Source of the DNA: an uncultured Draconibacterium sp.
Lineage (GTDB): Bacteria > Bacteroidota > Bacteroidia > Bacteroidales > Prolixibacteraceae
DNA: 64,000 bases
Direction of reading: 5' to 3'
Assembly (NCBI RefSeq): GCF_963677565.1
Contig: NZ_OY781981.1
Span: 1,736,001-1,800,000 of the forward strand
Under the pieces are notes generated by a model. That model made no database searches. It was not told where the DNA came from and worked only from the letters and a program-made list of their open reading frames with translations. Both the position numbers and the translations under genes were made by a program. Shown piece after piece: positions 52,846-62,689 of the stretch (positions are counted from its first letter, which is position 1; every line of letters starts with the position of its first letter).

Positions 52846-53730
52846 ATGGCACATAAAGCAGGATTTGTGAACATTGTTGGCAACCCGAATGTGGGTAAAT
52901 CAACAATTATGAATGCACTGGTAGGCGAAAAATTGTCTATCATCACCCAAAAGATGCAAACAACGCGCCACCGCATTAAAGGTATTGTAAGTGGCGACGA
53001 TTTCCAGATTGTTTATTCCGATACTCCCGGAATTCTGAAGCCCAGTTATAAGCTTCAGGAATCGATGATGAAGTTTGTTGATACAGCTTTGATAGATGCC
53101 GACGTGATTCTTTTTGTTACCGATGTAAAAGAAAAGATCGATAAAAATCCGGAGTACATCGAAAAAGTACGCAAGTCGAACATGCCGGTTATCGTGTTGC
53201 TGAACAAGATCGATCTGTCGAACCAGGAAGAGGTTTTGAAATTGTACGATCATTGGTCGAACACTTTCCCGGGAGCGGATGTTTTTCCGATTTCGGCATT
53301 AGAGAAATTTAATATCGAGCCTATTTTCGATCGTATTCTCGACCATCTTCCGGAAGGCCCGGCTTTCTTCTCGAAAGAACAATTGACCGACCGGAACGAG
53401 CGCTTTTTTATGCAGGAAATTATTCGCGAGAAAATTCTTCTGCACTATCAAAAAGAAATTCCGTATTCGGTTGAAGTTGAAGTTGAGGAGTTTAAAGAAG
53501 AAGAAAGAATTATCAATATCCGCACGGTAATTTATGTTTCGCGAGAGAGCCAGAAAGGAATTATTATTGGTCATCAGGGCAAAATGATTAAACGCATTGG
53601 AACTGAAGCCCGAGCTGATGCTGAAGAGTTTTTTGATAAGAAAATTTTTCTGGAGTTGTATGTAAAAGTAGCGAAAGACTGGCGCGAGAAAGATGGTCAG
53701 TTAAAGAAATTTGGTTACGATAAATTTTAA
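52846..53730 (+). CDS. era: GTPase Era
   Basis: Era binds the 3' end of 16S rRNA and helps 30S assembly. The 294-residue protein has G1 GNPNVGKST (12-20), G3 SDTPGI (58-63), G4 NKID (122-125) and a C-terminal KH domain with IIIGHQGKMIKRIG. All G motifs are intact. der follows 55 bp later on the same strand. Confidence 0.97.
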   Translation: MAHKAGFVNIVGNPNVGKSTIMNALVGEKLSIITQKMQTTRHRIKGIVSGDDFQIVYSDTPGILKPSYKLQESMMKFVDTALIDADVILFVTDVKEKIDKNPEYIEKVRKSNMPVIVLLNKIDLSNQEEVLKLYDHWSNTFPGADVFPISALEKFNIEPIFDRILDHLPEGPAFFSKEQLTDRNERFFMQEIIREKILLHYQKEIPYSVEVEVEEFKEEERIINIRTVIYVSRESQKGIIIGHQGKMIKRIGTEARADAEEFFDKKIFLELYVKVAKDWREKDGQLKKFGYDKF

Positions 53731-53785
53731 GCCTGAAGACAGAAGTTGGAAGAAAGGATTCTTTCTTCATTAAAGATTAGAAAAA

Positions 53786-55096
53786 ATGAGCAGCAGAATA
53801 GTAGCTATAGTAGGACGCCCGAATGTTGGAAAATCAACCCTGTTTAATCGTTTGATTGAGCAGCGAAAAGCCATTGTAGATGAAACAGCAGGGGTTACCC
53901 GCGACCGTAACTACGGAAAAGGTGAGTGGATTGGCGTTGAATATTCGGTGATTGACACAGGTGGTTATGTAGTTAACTCGGAAGATGTTTTTGAAGCAGA
54001 GATCAACAAACAAGTGCACCTGGCCATTGATGAGGCCGATGTAATTATGTTTGTGGTGGATGTGGAAGCCGGTATTACTGACCTGGATGACGCCATCGCC
54101 AATATTTTACGTCGTAGCAAAAAGGAGATCATCCTGGTAGTAAACAAGGTAGACAATAACAACCGTATTTTAGATGCACAGGAATTTTATGGTTTGGGAT
54201 TGGGCGATATTCATTGTATTTCATCGATGACTGGAAGCGGAACCGGCGATATGTTGGATGCCCTGGTTGCCAAGTTTCCAAATAGAGAATCGTTGGAAGA
54301 AGAAAACGAATTACCTCACTTGTCGGTTGTTGGCCGCCCGAATGTTGGTAAATCGTCGTTTATTAATGCTCTGATTGGCGAAGACCGCAACATTGTAACC
54401 GACGTTGCCGGAACAACACGCGATTCTATTCATACCCGATACAATAAGTTTGGTCACGATTTTATGATCGTTGATACTGCCGGACTGCGCAAAAAAGGAA
54501 AAGTAAGTGAAGATCTGGAGTTTTATTCAGTTTTACGCTCGGTGCGTACCATTGAAAATTCAGATGTTTGTTTGTTGCTGATTGATGCAACCCGCGGAGT
54601 TGAAGCGCAGGACATGAACATTTTAAACCTGATTTTGAAAAACAAAAAGGGAGTGGTTATTTTGGTGAACAAGTGGGATTTAGTTGATAAAGACACCATG
54701 ACCACCAAAAAAATGACGGAGGAAATTCATAATCGCCTGGCTCCGTTTACCGATGTGCCGATCATCTTTATTTCGGCATTAACAAAACAACGCGTACACA
54801 AAGCGCTGGAGGTTGCCATGCAGGTTCACGAAAACCGTAAGCAGCGTATTAAAACATCGGAGCTGAACGAAATTCTGTTGGAAGCCATCGAAAATTACGG
54901 GCCTCCATCGGTAAAAGGTAAATACATAAAAATTAAATATTGTACGCAGTTGCCATCACCAACACCGGCCTTTGCATTATTTGCCAACTTGCCGCAATAC
55001 ATTAAAGAACCGTATAAAAGGTATATCGAAAACCAGTTGCGCGATAACTTCAATTTTACTGGTGTGCCTATCCAAATTTACTTCAGGCAGAAGTAG
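53786..55096 (+). CDS. der: GTPase Der (EngA)
   Basis: Der is a double-GTPase involved in 50S subunit maturation. The 436-residue protein has two G domains, each with a P-loop GRPNVGKS (9-16 and about 182-189), DTGG in the first and DTAGL in the second, NKVD and NKWD, and a C-terminal KH-like domain (SVKGKYIKIKYCTQLPSPTPAFALFAN). Paired with era and followed by a terminator. Confidence 0.97.
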   Translation: MSSRIVAIVGRPNVGKSTLFNRLIEQRKAIVDETAGVTRDRNYGKGEWIGVEYSVIDTGGYVVNSEDVFEAEINKQVHLAIDEADVIMFVVDVEAGITDLDDAIANILRRSKKEIILVVNKVDNNNRILDAQEFYGLGLGDIHCISSMTGSGTGDMLDALVAKFPNRESLEEENELPHLSVVGRPNVGKSSFINALIGEDRNIVTDVAGTTRDSIHTRYNKFGHDFMIVDTAGLRKKGKVSEDLEFYSVLRSVRTIENSDVCLLLIDATRGVEAQDMNILNLILKNKKGVVILVNKWDLVDKDTMTTKKMTEEIHNRLAPFTDVPIIFISALTKQRVHKALEVAMQVHENRKQRIKTSELNEILLEAIENYGPPSVKGKYIKIKYCTQLPSPTPAFALFANLPQYIKEPYKRYIENQLRDNFNFTGVPIQIYFRQK

Positions 55097-55127
55097 AGGG
55101 AGCCTGGAGCCGGAAGGGCAAAGTTTG

Positions 55128-55166
55128 AAAATTCCATCTGTAGTTTTTGCAGGTGGAATTTTTTTT
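55128..55166 (+). terminator. Intrinsic terminator of era-der
   Basis: A 13-bp stem with one G-U pair (55128-55140 with 55150-55162) runs into a T tract. The remaining sequence up to corA shows nothing more. Confidence 0.8.
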
Positions 55167-55305
55167 GTTTTGAATTGAAATAATTTTTCAGTTTTATTGA
55201 AAAAAACAGCTTGTGATTAACACCAAATTATTTATTAAATTGGCTAAAATTCTTTGGGGCACTTAGCTGTAAATTATAGCATGCCCAAAGCATAAATTAA
55301 AAAGT

Positions 55306-56370
55306 ATGGCTCGTTTTTTAAAAGATCGCTCAAAAGCGAAAGGAATGGTTCCCGGTTCTTTAGTACTCATTGGTCGGCAAAAAATGGTTAACCCGGTCAT
55401 TCAATTAATACGTTTTAATAAAGACGAATTGTATGAGGAAACATCAGAATCATTTTTGGAGGTAAAAGAAAAATGCCTCTCTGGTCATGTAAACTGGATC
55501 AATATTTACGGATTACACGATCTGGAAATGATTAAACAACTGGGGGAAGAATATAAGTTGCCGTCTCTTTTGCTTGAGGATATTCTAAATACCGACCAGT
55601 CGCCCAAGTACGAGAATGGTGATACTTACGATGCTTTTATTATGAAAATTCTTCATCAAGAAGAAGGTTCAACGAGGATTCATGCCGAGCAAATTACACT
55701 TGTTCTCGGCGAGAATTATGTGTTAACGCTACAGGAAAGAAAAGGAGATGTTTTTGATGTGGTGCGTGAGCGTATTCGGAAATGTAAAGGAAGAGTTCGG
55801 TCGAGTGGAAATGACTATCTGGCCTACGCATTAATGGATGCTCTAGTTGATAATTATTCGATTCTGATAGAGAATATTGGTCGGCAGGTTGAAGACATGG
55901 AAGATCGGCTTTTTACAAACATGGACGCCAAAATTGTTGAAGAGATTTACAAGTTTAAGACCGAATTGAACTACATTAGAAAGGCTGTTCGCCCAATGCG
56001 CGAGTTTATTGCATCTTTGTTGCGTACTGAAGATACTTTTTTCCAGAAAAAGAATATTGCATATTTGAAAGACCTGAACGATTTAATTATTCAATGTACA
56101 GAAGCCGTTGAAATGTATAACAGCATGACTTCGGACCAGTTGAATATATATAACTCGAACATGAGCAACCGCATGAATGAGGTAATGAAGACCTTAACAA
56201 TTTTTGCATCTATTTTTATTCCGCTAACTTTTATTGCAGGTATTTACGGGATGAATTTTGATTATATTCCCGAGCTGAAATTTAAGTATGGCTACCTTGT
56301 TTTTTGGGTGGTTATTTTACTGCTTGGAGGCGGATTATTGATTTATTTTAGACGAAAGAAATGGTTGTAA
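55306..56370 (+). CDS. corA: CorA family magnesium/cobalt transporter
   Basis: The 354-residue protein has a long cytoplasmic N-terminal funnel with predicted helices, then two membrane segments at about 295-314 and 325-345. The GMN motif (residues 315-317) in IYGMNFDYIPE at the end of the first segment is the ion-selectivity signature. The basic C-terminus RRKKWL is usual. It heads a long same-strand run that ends at mscS. Confidence 0.95.
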   Translation: MARFLKDRSKAKGMVPGSLVLIGRQKMVNPVIQLIRFNKDELYEETSESFLEVKEKCLSGHVNWINIYGLHDLEMIKQLGEEYKLPSLLLEDILNTDQSPKYENGDTYDAFIMKILHQEEGSTRIHAEQITLVLGENYVLTLQERKGDVFDVVRERIRKCKGRVRSSGNDYLAYALMDALVDNYSILIENIGRQVEDMEDRLFTNMDAKIVEEIYKFKTELNYIRKAVRPMREFIASLLRTEDTFFQKKNIAYLKDLNDLIIQCTEAVEMYNSMTSDQLNIYNSNMSNRMNEVMKTLTIFASIFIPLTFIAGIYGMNFDYIPELKFKYGYLVFWVVILLLGGGLLIYFRRKKWL

Positions 56371-56391
56371 ATACGCATAACAAATACAGAA

Positions 56392-57912
56392 ATGCAGGAA
56401 ATTGAGAATATAGAACTAAAGTATTTAAAACTTCAGGATTACCAGGAACTAAAGCAGGCAATGATTGAGGTGTATACCAGCATGCCCGATGCCTACTGGA
56501 AAGAACATCATATAAAATCGTTAATCGATCGTTTCCCCGAAGGACAGGTTGTGCTAAAAGTTAATGGGCAGATTGCCGGTTGCGCACTGGCCATTGTAGT
56601 TGATTACGATAAATTTGAGGATAATCACACCTATAAAGAAATTACCGGAAATTATACGTTTGATACGCACTCGCCCGATGGCGATATGTTGTACGGAATC
56701 GATGTTTTTATTAAACCCGAATTTCGTGGATTGCGATTGGGACGCCGGTTGTACGATTACCGAAAGGAGTTGTGCGAGCGTTTAAATCTAAAAGGAATTG
56801 CCTTTGGCGGACGTATTCCCAATTATCATATCTATCAGGATGAGCTGTCGCCAAAAGAGTACATACAAAAAGTGCGCACCAAAGAGATTCACGACCCGGT
56901 GCTGAATTTTCAAATATCGAACGATTTTCACCCGGCAAAAATTATAAAAGGTTATTTAGAAGGAGACACTGATTCGAATGAATATGCGGTGTTGCTGGAG
57001 TGGGATAACATCTACTACGAAAAGCCGCGTAAAAAACCTGAGATCACAAAAACGGTGGTGCGTTTAGGGTTGGTGCAGTGGCAAATGCGGCCATATAAAA
57101 CGCTGGAAGATTTGATGTTGCAGGCGGAGTTTTTTGTTGACGCCGTTTCTGGTTACCGTTGCGATTTTGCTTTGTTCCCCGAGTTTTTTAATGCGCCCTT
57201 AATGGCCGAGAATAATCATTTAACTGAGCCCGAAGCTATTCGCGAACTGTCAAAACATACCGATGATATTACGGCAAAGTTTTCGGAACTGGCCATTAGT
57301 TACAACATTAATATTATTACAGGAAGTATGCCCGAACTGGTAAACGACACTTTATACAATGTGGGATATTTGTGTCGCCGCGATGGAAGTACCGAGCGTT
57401 ACGAGAAGCTGCACGTAACACCCGATGAGGTGAAAGTTTGGGGAATGCAAGGGGGCAGCACGCTGAAAGCATTGGATACTGATTGCGGAAAGATTGGCGT
57501 GTTGATCTGTTATGATTCGGAGTTCCCGGAGTTGAGCCGTTTGCTGGCCGACGAAGGAATGGATATATTGTTTGTGCCTTTTTTAACCGACACACAAAAC
57601 GGATTCTCGCGGGTAAGAAATTGCTCGCAGGCGCGTGCCATCGAAAACGAATGTTATGTGGCTATTGCCGGAAGTGTAGGCAACCTTCCTAAAGTTCATA
57701 ACATGGACATTCAGTATGCACAATCAATGGTTTTTACACCTTGCGATTTTGCTTTCCCGGCAAATGGAGTAAAAGCTGAAGCAACGCCTAATACCGAAAT
57801 GATACTAATTGCCGATGTAGATATAGGATTATTGCGCGAACTGAACCAATTTGGAAGCGTACGAAATTTAAGAGACAGGCGACAGGATCTGTTTAGTCTG
57901 AAAAAGAAATAA
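56392..57912 (+). CDS. GNAT acetyltransferase fused to a carbon-nitrogen hydrolase
   Basis: This is a 506-residue two-domain protein. Residues about 1-210 form a GNAT domain (block FIKPEFRGLRLGRRLYDYRKEL). Residues about 220-506 form a nitrilase-superfamily domain with the catalytic Glu264 (FPEFFNAPL), Lys339 (YEKLHVTPDE) and Cys373 (LICYDSEFPEL). The fusion is known in several phyla but its reaction is not established; acyl transfer and amide hydrolysis on the same amine is one idea. It starts 21 bp after corA, and the next gene begins 6 bp after its stop. Confidence 0.9.
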   Translation: MQEIENIELKYLKLQDYQELKQAMIEVYTSMPDAYWKEHHIKSLIDRFPEGQVVLKVNGQIAGCALAIVVDYDKFEDNHTYKEITGNYTFDTHSPDGDMLYGIDVFIKPEFRGLRLGRRLYDYRKELCERLNLKGIAFGGRIPNYHIYQDELSPKEYIQKVRTKEIHDPVLNFQISNDFHPAKIIKGYLEGDTDSNEYAVLLEWDNIYYEKPRKKPEITKTVVRLGLVQWQMRPYKTLEDLMLQAEFFVDAVSGYRCDFALFPEFFNAPLMAENNHLTEPEAIRELSKHTDDITAKFSELAISYNINIITGSMPELVNDTLYNVGYLCRRDGSTERYEKLHVTPDEVKVWGMQGGSTLKALDTDCGKIGVLICYDSEFPELSRLLADEGMDILFVPFLTDTQNGFSRVRNCSQARAIENECYVAIAGSVGNLPKVHNMDIQYAQSMVFTPCDFAFPANGVKAEATPNTEMILIADVDIGLLRELNQFGSVRNLRDRRQDLFSLKKK

Positions 57913-57918
57913 GTGGTA

Positions 57919-58377
57919 ATGCAAAATTCAGAACACCAAAAACAGTTAATTGGCAGAAAGGATTATGCCGATTTTCCAGCTTTGGATTTAACAGGAATAA
58001 AAACAAAAATCGATACCGGTGCATATACTTCAAGTATTAATTGTCACTGGGTTAAAGAGACTGTAATAGACAGGAAAGAAGTGTTGGTTTGCAAATTTCT
58101 CGATCCGCAGCATCCAAAATATACTGGAAAAGAATACCTTTTCACCACTTACAAAAAAAAGAGTATAAAAAGCTCAAATGGAATTAGCGAAGACAGGTTT
58201 CTTATTCAAACCGAAATAAAATTATTTAATAAAGTTTATAGTATAGATTTGTCGTTAACAGACAGGAATTTAATGAAGTACGACGTGTTAATTGGAAGAA
58301 AATTTTTGAATAAAAAGTTTTTGGTTGATACTTCGGTAGCAAATTTGTCACATAAATTAAACAGAAAACAGAATTAG
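57919..58377 (+). CDS. Retropepsin-like protease (RimB-type, PF05618)
   Basis: The 152-residue protein belongs to the small retropepsin-like family often annotated as ATP-dependent zinc protease. It opens IGRKDYADFPALDLTGIKTKIDTGAYTSSI with the aspartic-protease triplet DTGA (32-35), and the later block KYDVLIGRKFL completes the half-barrel. In Pseudomonas the homologous RimB is encoded next to rimK and influences RimK-dependent modification of ribosomal protein S6. The same neighbour is present here, 28 bp downstream. ATG at 57919 preferred over GTG at 57913. Confidence 0.82.
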   Translation: MQNSEHQKQLIGRKDYADFPALDLTGIKTKIDTGAYTSSINCHWVKETVIDRKEVLVCKFLDPQHPKYTGKEYLFTTYKKKSIKSSNGISEDRFLIQTEIKLFNKVYSIDLSLTDRNLMKYDVLIGRKFLNKKFLVDTSVANLSHKLNRKQN

Positions 58378-58405
58378 AATTCAATTTGAAAATTAAAAAA
58401 ACACT

Positions 58406-59278
58406 ATGAATATTGTAGTATTATCACGAAATCCAAAGTTATATTCAACCAAGAGACTGGTTCAGGCAGGAGAAGAAAGAGATCATAAAATGATGATTGT
58501 AGATCACTCCAAATGTGATTTGGTTATTGAAAAGAAAAATCCACAGATTATCTATCAAGGGAAAAAGCTTGAAGATATTGATGCCGTAATTCCTAGAATT
58601 GGAGCATCGATAACCTTTTACGGAACTGCAGTTGTCCGTCAATTCGAGATGATGAAGGTGTTTACCGCCATCGAGTCAATTGCCCTCGGGCGTTCGCGCG
58701 ATAAACTACGCAGTTTACAAATTCTTTCCCGGGCAGGATTAGGATTGCCCAAAACGGTTTTTACCAATTACAGCAAAAATACCGATCACATTATCGATAG
58801 TATCGGAGGAGCTCCAATGGTCATTAAACTTTTAGAAGGCACACAAGGGATTGGCGTTGTTTTGGCCGAGAATAAGAATGCCGCTTCGTCGGTAATTGAA
58901 GCATTTCATGGATTAAAAGCCCGTGTAATTGCTCAGGAATTTATTGAGGAAGCCAAAGGTGCCGATATCAGAGCCTTTGTTGTTGATGGCGTGGTTGTAG
59001 GAGCCATGCGTAGAAGCGGTAAACCAGGCGATTTCAGGTCGAACCTACACCGTGGAGGAACTGCAGAAGTTATTGAATTGAGCGATGAAGAAGAAAATGC
59101 AGCATTAAAAGCAGCCAGGGTAATGGGGCTTGGTGTTGCAGGAGTAGATATGTTGCAATCGAAAAACGGGCCGCTAATTATGGAGGTAAACTCGTCGCCT
59201 GGTTTAGAAGGCATTGAAAGCGCTACAGGTATTGACATTGCCAAAAGCATAATTCGTTATGTTGAACGAAATGTTTAA
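58406..59278 (+). CDS. rimK: RimK family ATP-grasp glutamate ligase
   Basis: RimK adds glutamate residues to the C-terminus of ribosomal protein S6. The 290-residue ATP-grasp protein opens MNIVVLSRNPKLYSTKRL and has the ATP-binding block PMVIKLLEGTQGIGV, RAFVVDG, the arginine-rich RRSGKPGDFRSNLHRGG and the metal motif IMEVNSSPGLEGIE. Length is that of standard RimK. The S6 gene itself is outside the window. It is flanked by the retropepsin-like gene and an AstE-like deacylase. Confidence 0.92.
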   Translation: MNIVVLSRNPKLYSTKRLVQAGEERDHKMMIVDHSKCDLVIEKKNPQIIYQGKKLEDIDAVIPRIGASITFYGTAVVRQFEMMKVFTAIESIALGRSRDKLRSLQILSRAGLGLPKTVFTNYSKNTDHIIDSIGGAPMVIKLLEGTQGIGVVLAENKNAASSVIEAFHGLKARVIAQEFIEEAKGADIRAFVVDGVVVGAMRRSGKPGDFRSNLHRGGTAEVIELSDEEENAALKAARVMGLGVAGVDMLQSKNGPLIMEVNSSPGLEGIESATGIDIAKSIIRYVERNV

Positions 59279-59323
59279 TCATAGCGCAAAGGGTAATGAA
59301 TAAACTGGGCTAAATAAGCATTT

Positions 59324-60265
59324 ATGAAAATTCTGAACCGAGAAATAATGCCGGGTGAATCCGTGCAAATCAACCTCGATACAGTGCGACTGCACACGCG
59401 TACACGAATAAATGTGCCGGTAATTATTGAGCGTGCCAAAGAAGATGGTCCGGTCTTGCTAATCAATGCCGGTATTCATGGCGACGAAGTAAATGGTGTT
59501 GAAATTGTACGGAAGGCCATTTCGAGCAACATGTTACGCCCCGAAAAGGGGACCGTAATCTGTATTCCGGTTTTAAATGTTTTTGGTTTTTTGAACCAGA
59601 CCCGTGAATTTCCCGATGGGAAAGATCTGAATCGTTATTTTCCGGGTTCGGCAAAAGGTTCATTAGCCAGCCAATTTGCCTACACTTTTATGCAGGAAAT
59701 TGTCCCTCATGCCAACTATTGTATCGATTTTCATACCGGTGGCTCAAACAGGTTTAATATTCCACAGATTCGTATTTCCAGAAACGATGAAACTTTGCTG
59801 CAACTTGCCAAAGCTTTTCATCCACATTTTATTGTGTATGCAAAAAACCGCGACAAGTCTTTTCGTGAATCGGCAACCGCTAAAGGTTTAAAGGTTTTGT
59901 TGTTTGAAGGCGGGAAATCACTTGATTTTAACAATGCTGTAACAGAGGCAGGACTGAATGGAATTATGCGTGTAATGGATGCCATTGGTATGCGCGACTA
60001 TTCTACCAGTATAAACCAAAACAGTTTAAAAGATCCGATTTTAATCGAAGATTCGTATTGGCACAGAGCACGGCATTCAGGATTGTTTCGCTCTTTTATT
60101 AACGGCGGTGAATACATACTAAAAGGGCATACGCTGGGAAGTATCTCGGATCCCTTTGGTGAATTTGAATACCTGATAAAAGCCAAAACCAACGGGCATA
60201 TTATTGGCCTGAATTACTCGCCTATCGTTACCGAAGGTGATGCTCTTTATCATATCGGGAATTGA
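59324..60265 (+). CDS. Succinylglutamate desuccinylase/aspartoacylase family deacylase
   Basis: The 313-residue zinc enzyme has the metal ligands His52 and Glu55 in IHGDEVNG and His137 in DFHTGG, the pattern of the AstE/ASPA branch of M14-like hydrolases. DLNRYFPG is the usual substrate-binding block. The C-terminal domain (about 225-313) is a beta-rich biotinyl-like cap (FINGGEYILKGHTLGSISDPFG). It lies 45 bp after rimK, which suggests it may act on N-acyl or gamma-glutamyl bonds linked to the RimK reaction, although this is not shown. Confidence 0.88.
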   Translation: MKILNREIMPGESVQINLDTVRLHTRTRINVPVIIERAKEDGPVLLINAGIHGDEVNGVEIVRKAISSNMLRPEKGTVICIPVLNVFGFLNQTREFPDGKDLNRYFPGSAKGSLASQFAYTFMQEIVPHANYCIDFHTGGSNRFNIPQIRISRNDETLLQLAKAFHPHFIVYAKNRDKSFRESATAKGLKVLLFEGGKSLDFNNAVTEAGLNGIMRVMDAIGMRDYSTSINQNSLKDPILIEDSYWHRARHSGLFRSFINGGEYILKGHTLGSISDPFGEFEYLIKAKTNGHIIGLNYSPIVTEGDALYHIGN

Positions 60266-60306
60266 ATGTGTTTTATTAATTGTCTTAATTTTTAATCTAA
60301 CTTCAA

Positions 60307-61743
60307 ATGGAAAAGAATTCAAACTCGCGTTATCTGGTTCTTGCAGTTCGCCGTTTCTTACGCCACATTTTAAGTATTAAAGACGGCACCGATGTTCAGG
60401 CTACAATTGAAGGAATAAAACGCGACATTGGATTTCGTGGTCCTACTGCCTGGATTCTTATTTTCTCGATTTTTATTGCCAGTATCGGGTTAAATGTAAA
60501 CTCTACAGCAGTAATTATCGGAGCCATGCTTATTTCGCCGTTAATGGGGCCCATTTTGGGTATTGGTTTGTCGATTGGTACCAACGATTTTGAGACCCTT
60601 TTGCGCTCGCTTAAAAACCTGGGGATTGCTGTTTCAATAGCACTAATAACCTCCACGCTTTACTTTTCAATCACACCTTTAAATATTGAGCAGTCTGAAT
60701 TATTGGCTCGTACACAACCCACAATTCTCGATGTGTTGGTGGCCTTGTTTGGTGGTTTTGCAGGTATTGTAGCCGGTTCGCGAAAAGAAAAATCAAGTGT
60801 AATTCCGGGGGTAGCAATTGCCACCGCTCTGATGCCGCCACTTTGTACTGCAGGCTATGGACTTGCCACATTGAAAATGAATTATTTCTTTGGGGCATTC
60901 TATCTCTTTTTTATAAACTCGGTGTTTATTAGTCTGGCCACATTTCTGGTGGTTAAGTACCTTAAATTTCCACATGTATCGTTTTTAAATCCGGTAAAAG
61001 CAAAAAGGTATCGTATTGTTTTAGTCTTATTCCTGATAATTACGATAATTCCGAGTGGTGTAATTTTTTACCGCGTAATTCAGGAAACCCGATTCAATAT
61101 TGCCTCTGAGAATTTTATCACCGAGAAATGTTACTTCGAGGGTTCAGAGTTAATTAGTAAGAAGGTTTCTTATTCCGATACATTATCGGTTATCGATTTG
61201 TATTATCTTGGTAATGATGTAAGTGAGGAGCGAAAATTGTATCTTCAGGATATGTTATCGAATTACGGTTTGGTAGGGAAAAGCCGTTTCCCAATAACCA
61301 AACAAACCATAGTCAGGGTGCATCAGGAAACCGACATGTCTGCTGATTTTGAACAAAGAATGGCTGATTTAAACAATAATTTGCGCCTGAATATTTTAGA
61401 GGATATTTATACGAAAAACGAACAAACGATACGCGATAAAGACCTGAAAATAAAATTACTCGAGGATGAGGTTATAAGGTTGGGGAAAACGGATACGATA
61501 CCTTACCAACAAGTAAGCAGGGAAATTAAGTATCATTTTAACGAAGTGGACAGGTATTCGTTTGCAAAAGCAACCCAGGTAATTAACATCGGAGATACCT
61601 TGCGTATGGATACCATACCACTGTTTGCCGTAAGTTTTAACAGCCAATTGGGAGCAAATGAAAAAGAAGACCTGAAAACAAGAATATCAGATTGGCTGCA
61701 AATAAGGTTAAATACAAAGGGAATTAGGGTGATTGAATATTAG
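60307..61743 (+). CDS. DUF389 membrane protein
   Basis: The 478-residue protein opens with a short soluble part, then six or so membrane segments between about 45 and 265. The hallmark blocks AVIIGAMLISPLMGPILGIG and GVAIATALMPPLCTAGYGLA of DUF389 are present. A long periplasmic or cytoplasmic C-terminal tail follows (270-478), with a predicted helix-rich middle. Function is unknown; members are often next to transporters, as here with mscS and corA. Confidence 0.9.
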   Translation: MEKNSNSRYLVLAVRRFLRHILSIKDGTDVQATIEGIKRDIGFRGPTAWILIFSIFIASIGLNVNSTAVIIGAMLISPLMGPILGIGLSIGTNDFETLLRSLKNLGIAVSIALITSTLYFSITPLNIEQSELLARTQPTILDVLVALFGGFAGIVAGSRKEKSSVIPGVAIATALMPPLCTAGYGLATLKMNYFFGAFYLFFINSVFISLATFLVVKYLKFPHVSFLNPVKAKRYRIVLVLFLIITIIPSGVIFYRVIQETRFNIASENFITEKCYFEGSELISKKVSYSDTLSVIDLYYLGNDVSEERKLYLQDMLSNYGLVGKSRFPITKQTIVRVHQETDMSADFEQRMADLNNNLRLNILEDIYTKNEQTIRDKDLKIKLLEDEVIRLGKTDTIPYQQVSREIKYHFNEVDRYSFAKATQVINIGDTLRMDTIPLFAVSFNSQLGANEKEDLKTRISDWLQIRLNTKGIRVIEY

Positions 61744-61832
61744 TAACTACCACGCTGAAGTATTAGGTTTTATGGGCATAAAGCTACTGGTGAGTTATCT
61801 AAGGGTAAATGAAAATTTGAAAAGTGTAAACT

Positions 61833-62684
61833 ATGGAAATTAATTTTTTGTATTGGGGCATTGTTCTTGGGATTGTAATTATATCCTACTTCCTTTCTTT
61901 TATCGCCCGGCGAATTTTGGCCCGTATTATCAGAAGGAAATCGGAAAACCTGAAAGAGGATCCTACCAAATTCGTCTTTCTGAAAAACAGTGTATCGTTT
62001 ATAATTTTTACAGTCGCACTAATCATTATTTTTCTGATTACTCCGGCACTTAACGACATTGGAAAAGGCTTGTTTGCAGGTGCCGGAATTCTGGCGGCAA
62101 CAATTGGTTTTGCTTCGCAAAAAGCTTTTTCAAATATTCTGAGCGGTATTTTTATTCTCATCTTTAAACCATTCAGTGTACAGGATACCATCGAAATAAA
62201 ATCAGACAGTTTGAAGGGGGTTGTGGAAGAAATAACCCTGAGGCATACTGTAATTCGTGATTACGAAAACCGGCGAATCGTAATTCCAAACAGCCTCATT
62301 AGTGAAACAACATTGCTTAATAGCTCAATGACGGATGTGAAGATTAAAAAGCATGTTGATTTTGGTATCAGTTATGATTCTAATATTGATCTGGCTAAAA
62401 AAATCATTGAAGAAGAAATTTTAAAACATCCGAACTATATCGATAACCGAACTGACGAAGAGAAAAGCGAGGGAATGCCACTTGTTGTTATGCGGCTGGT
62501 GTCGTTGGGTGATTTCTCTGTTAATATCAGGGCTTATGTATGGACTAATTCAAACGACGAAGCTTTTGTATTACAATGTGATGTTTTAGAAAGTGTTAAA
62601 AAAAGATTCGATAAAGAAGGCGTTGAAATTCCATTTCCTTATCGAACCCTGGTATTTAAAAATAAACCCGATAAGATTGATTAG
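61833..62684 (+). CDS. MscS family mechanosensitive channel
   Basis: The 283-residue small-conductance channel has three membrane segments (about 5-24, 52-70 and 78-102). The pore helix is TM3 with AGAGILAATIGFASQKAFSNILSG, and the MscS beta-domain follows (IEIKSDSLKGVVEEITLRHTVIRDYENRRIVIPNS). It opens under membrane tension and releases solutes. The gene is the last of the corA-mscS run and is convergent with the DUF4097-like gene, separated by 5 bp. Confidence 0.93.
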   Translation: MEINFLYWGIVLGIVIISYFLSFIARRILARIIRRKSENLKEDPTKFVFLKNSVSFIIFTVALIIIFLITPALNDIGKGLFAGAGILAATIGFASQKAFSNILSGIFILIFKPFSVQDTIEIKSDSLKGVVEEITLRHTVIRDYENRRIVIPNSLISETTLLNSSMTDVKIKKHVDFGISYDSNIDLAKKIIEEEILKHPNYIDNRTDEEKSEGMPLVVMRLVSLGDFSVNIRAYVWTNSNDEAFVLQCDVLESVKKRFDKEGVEIPFPYRTLVFKNKPDKID

Positions 62685-62689
62685 CGGAG

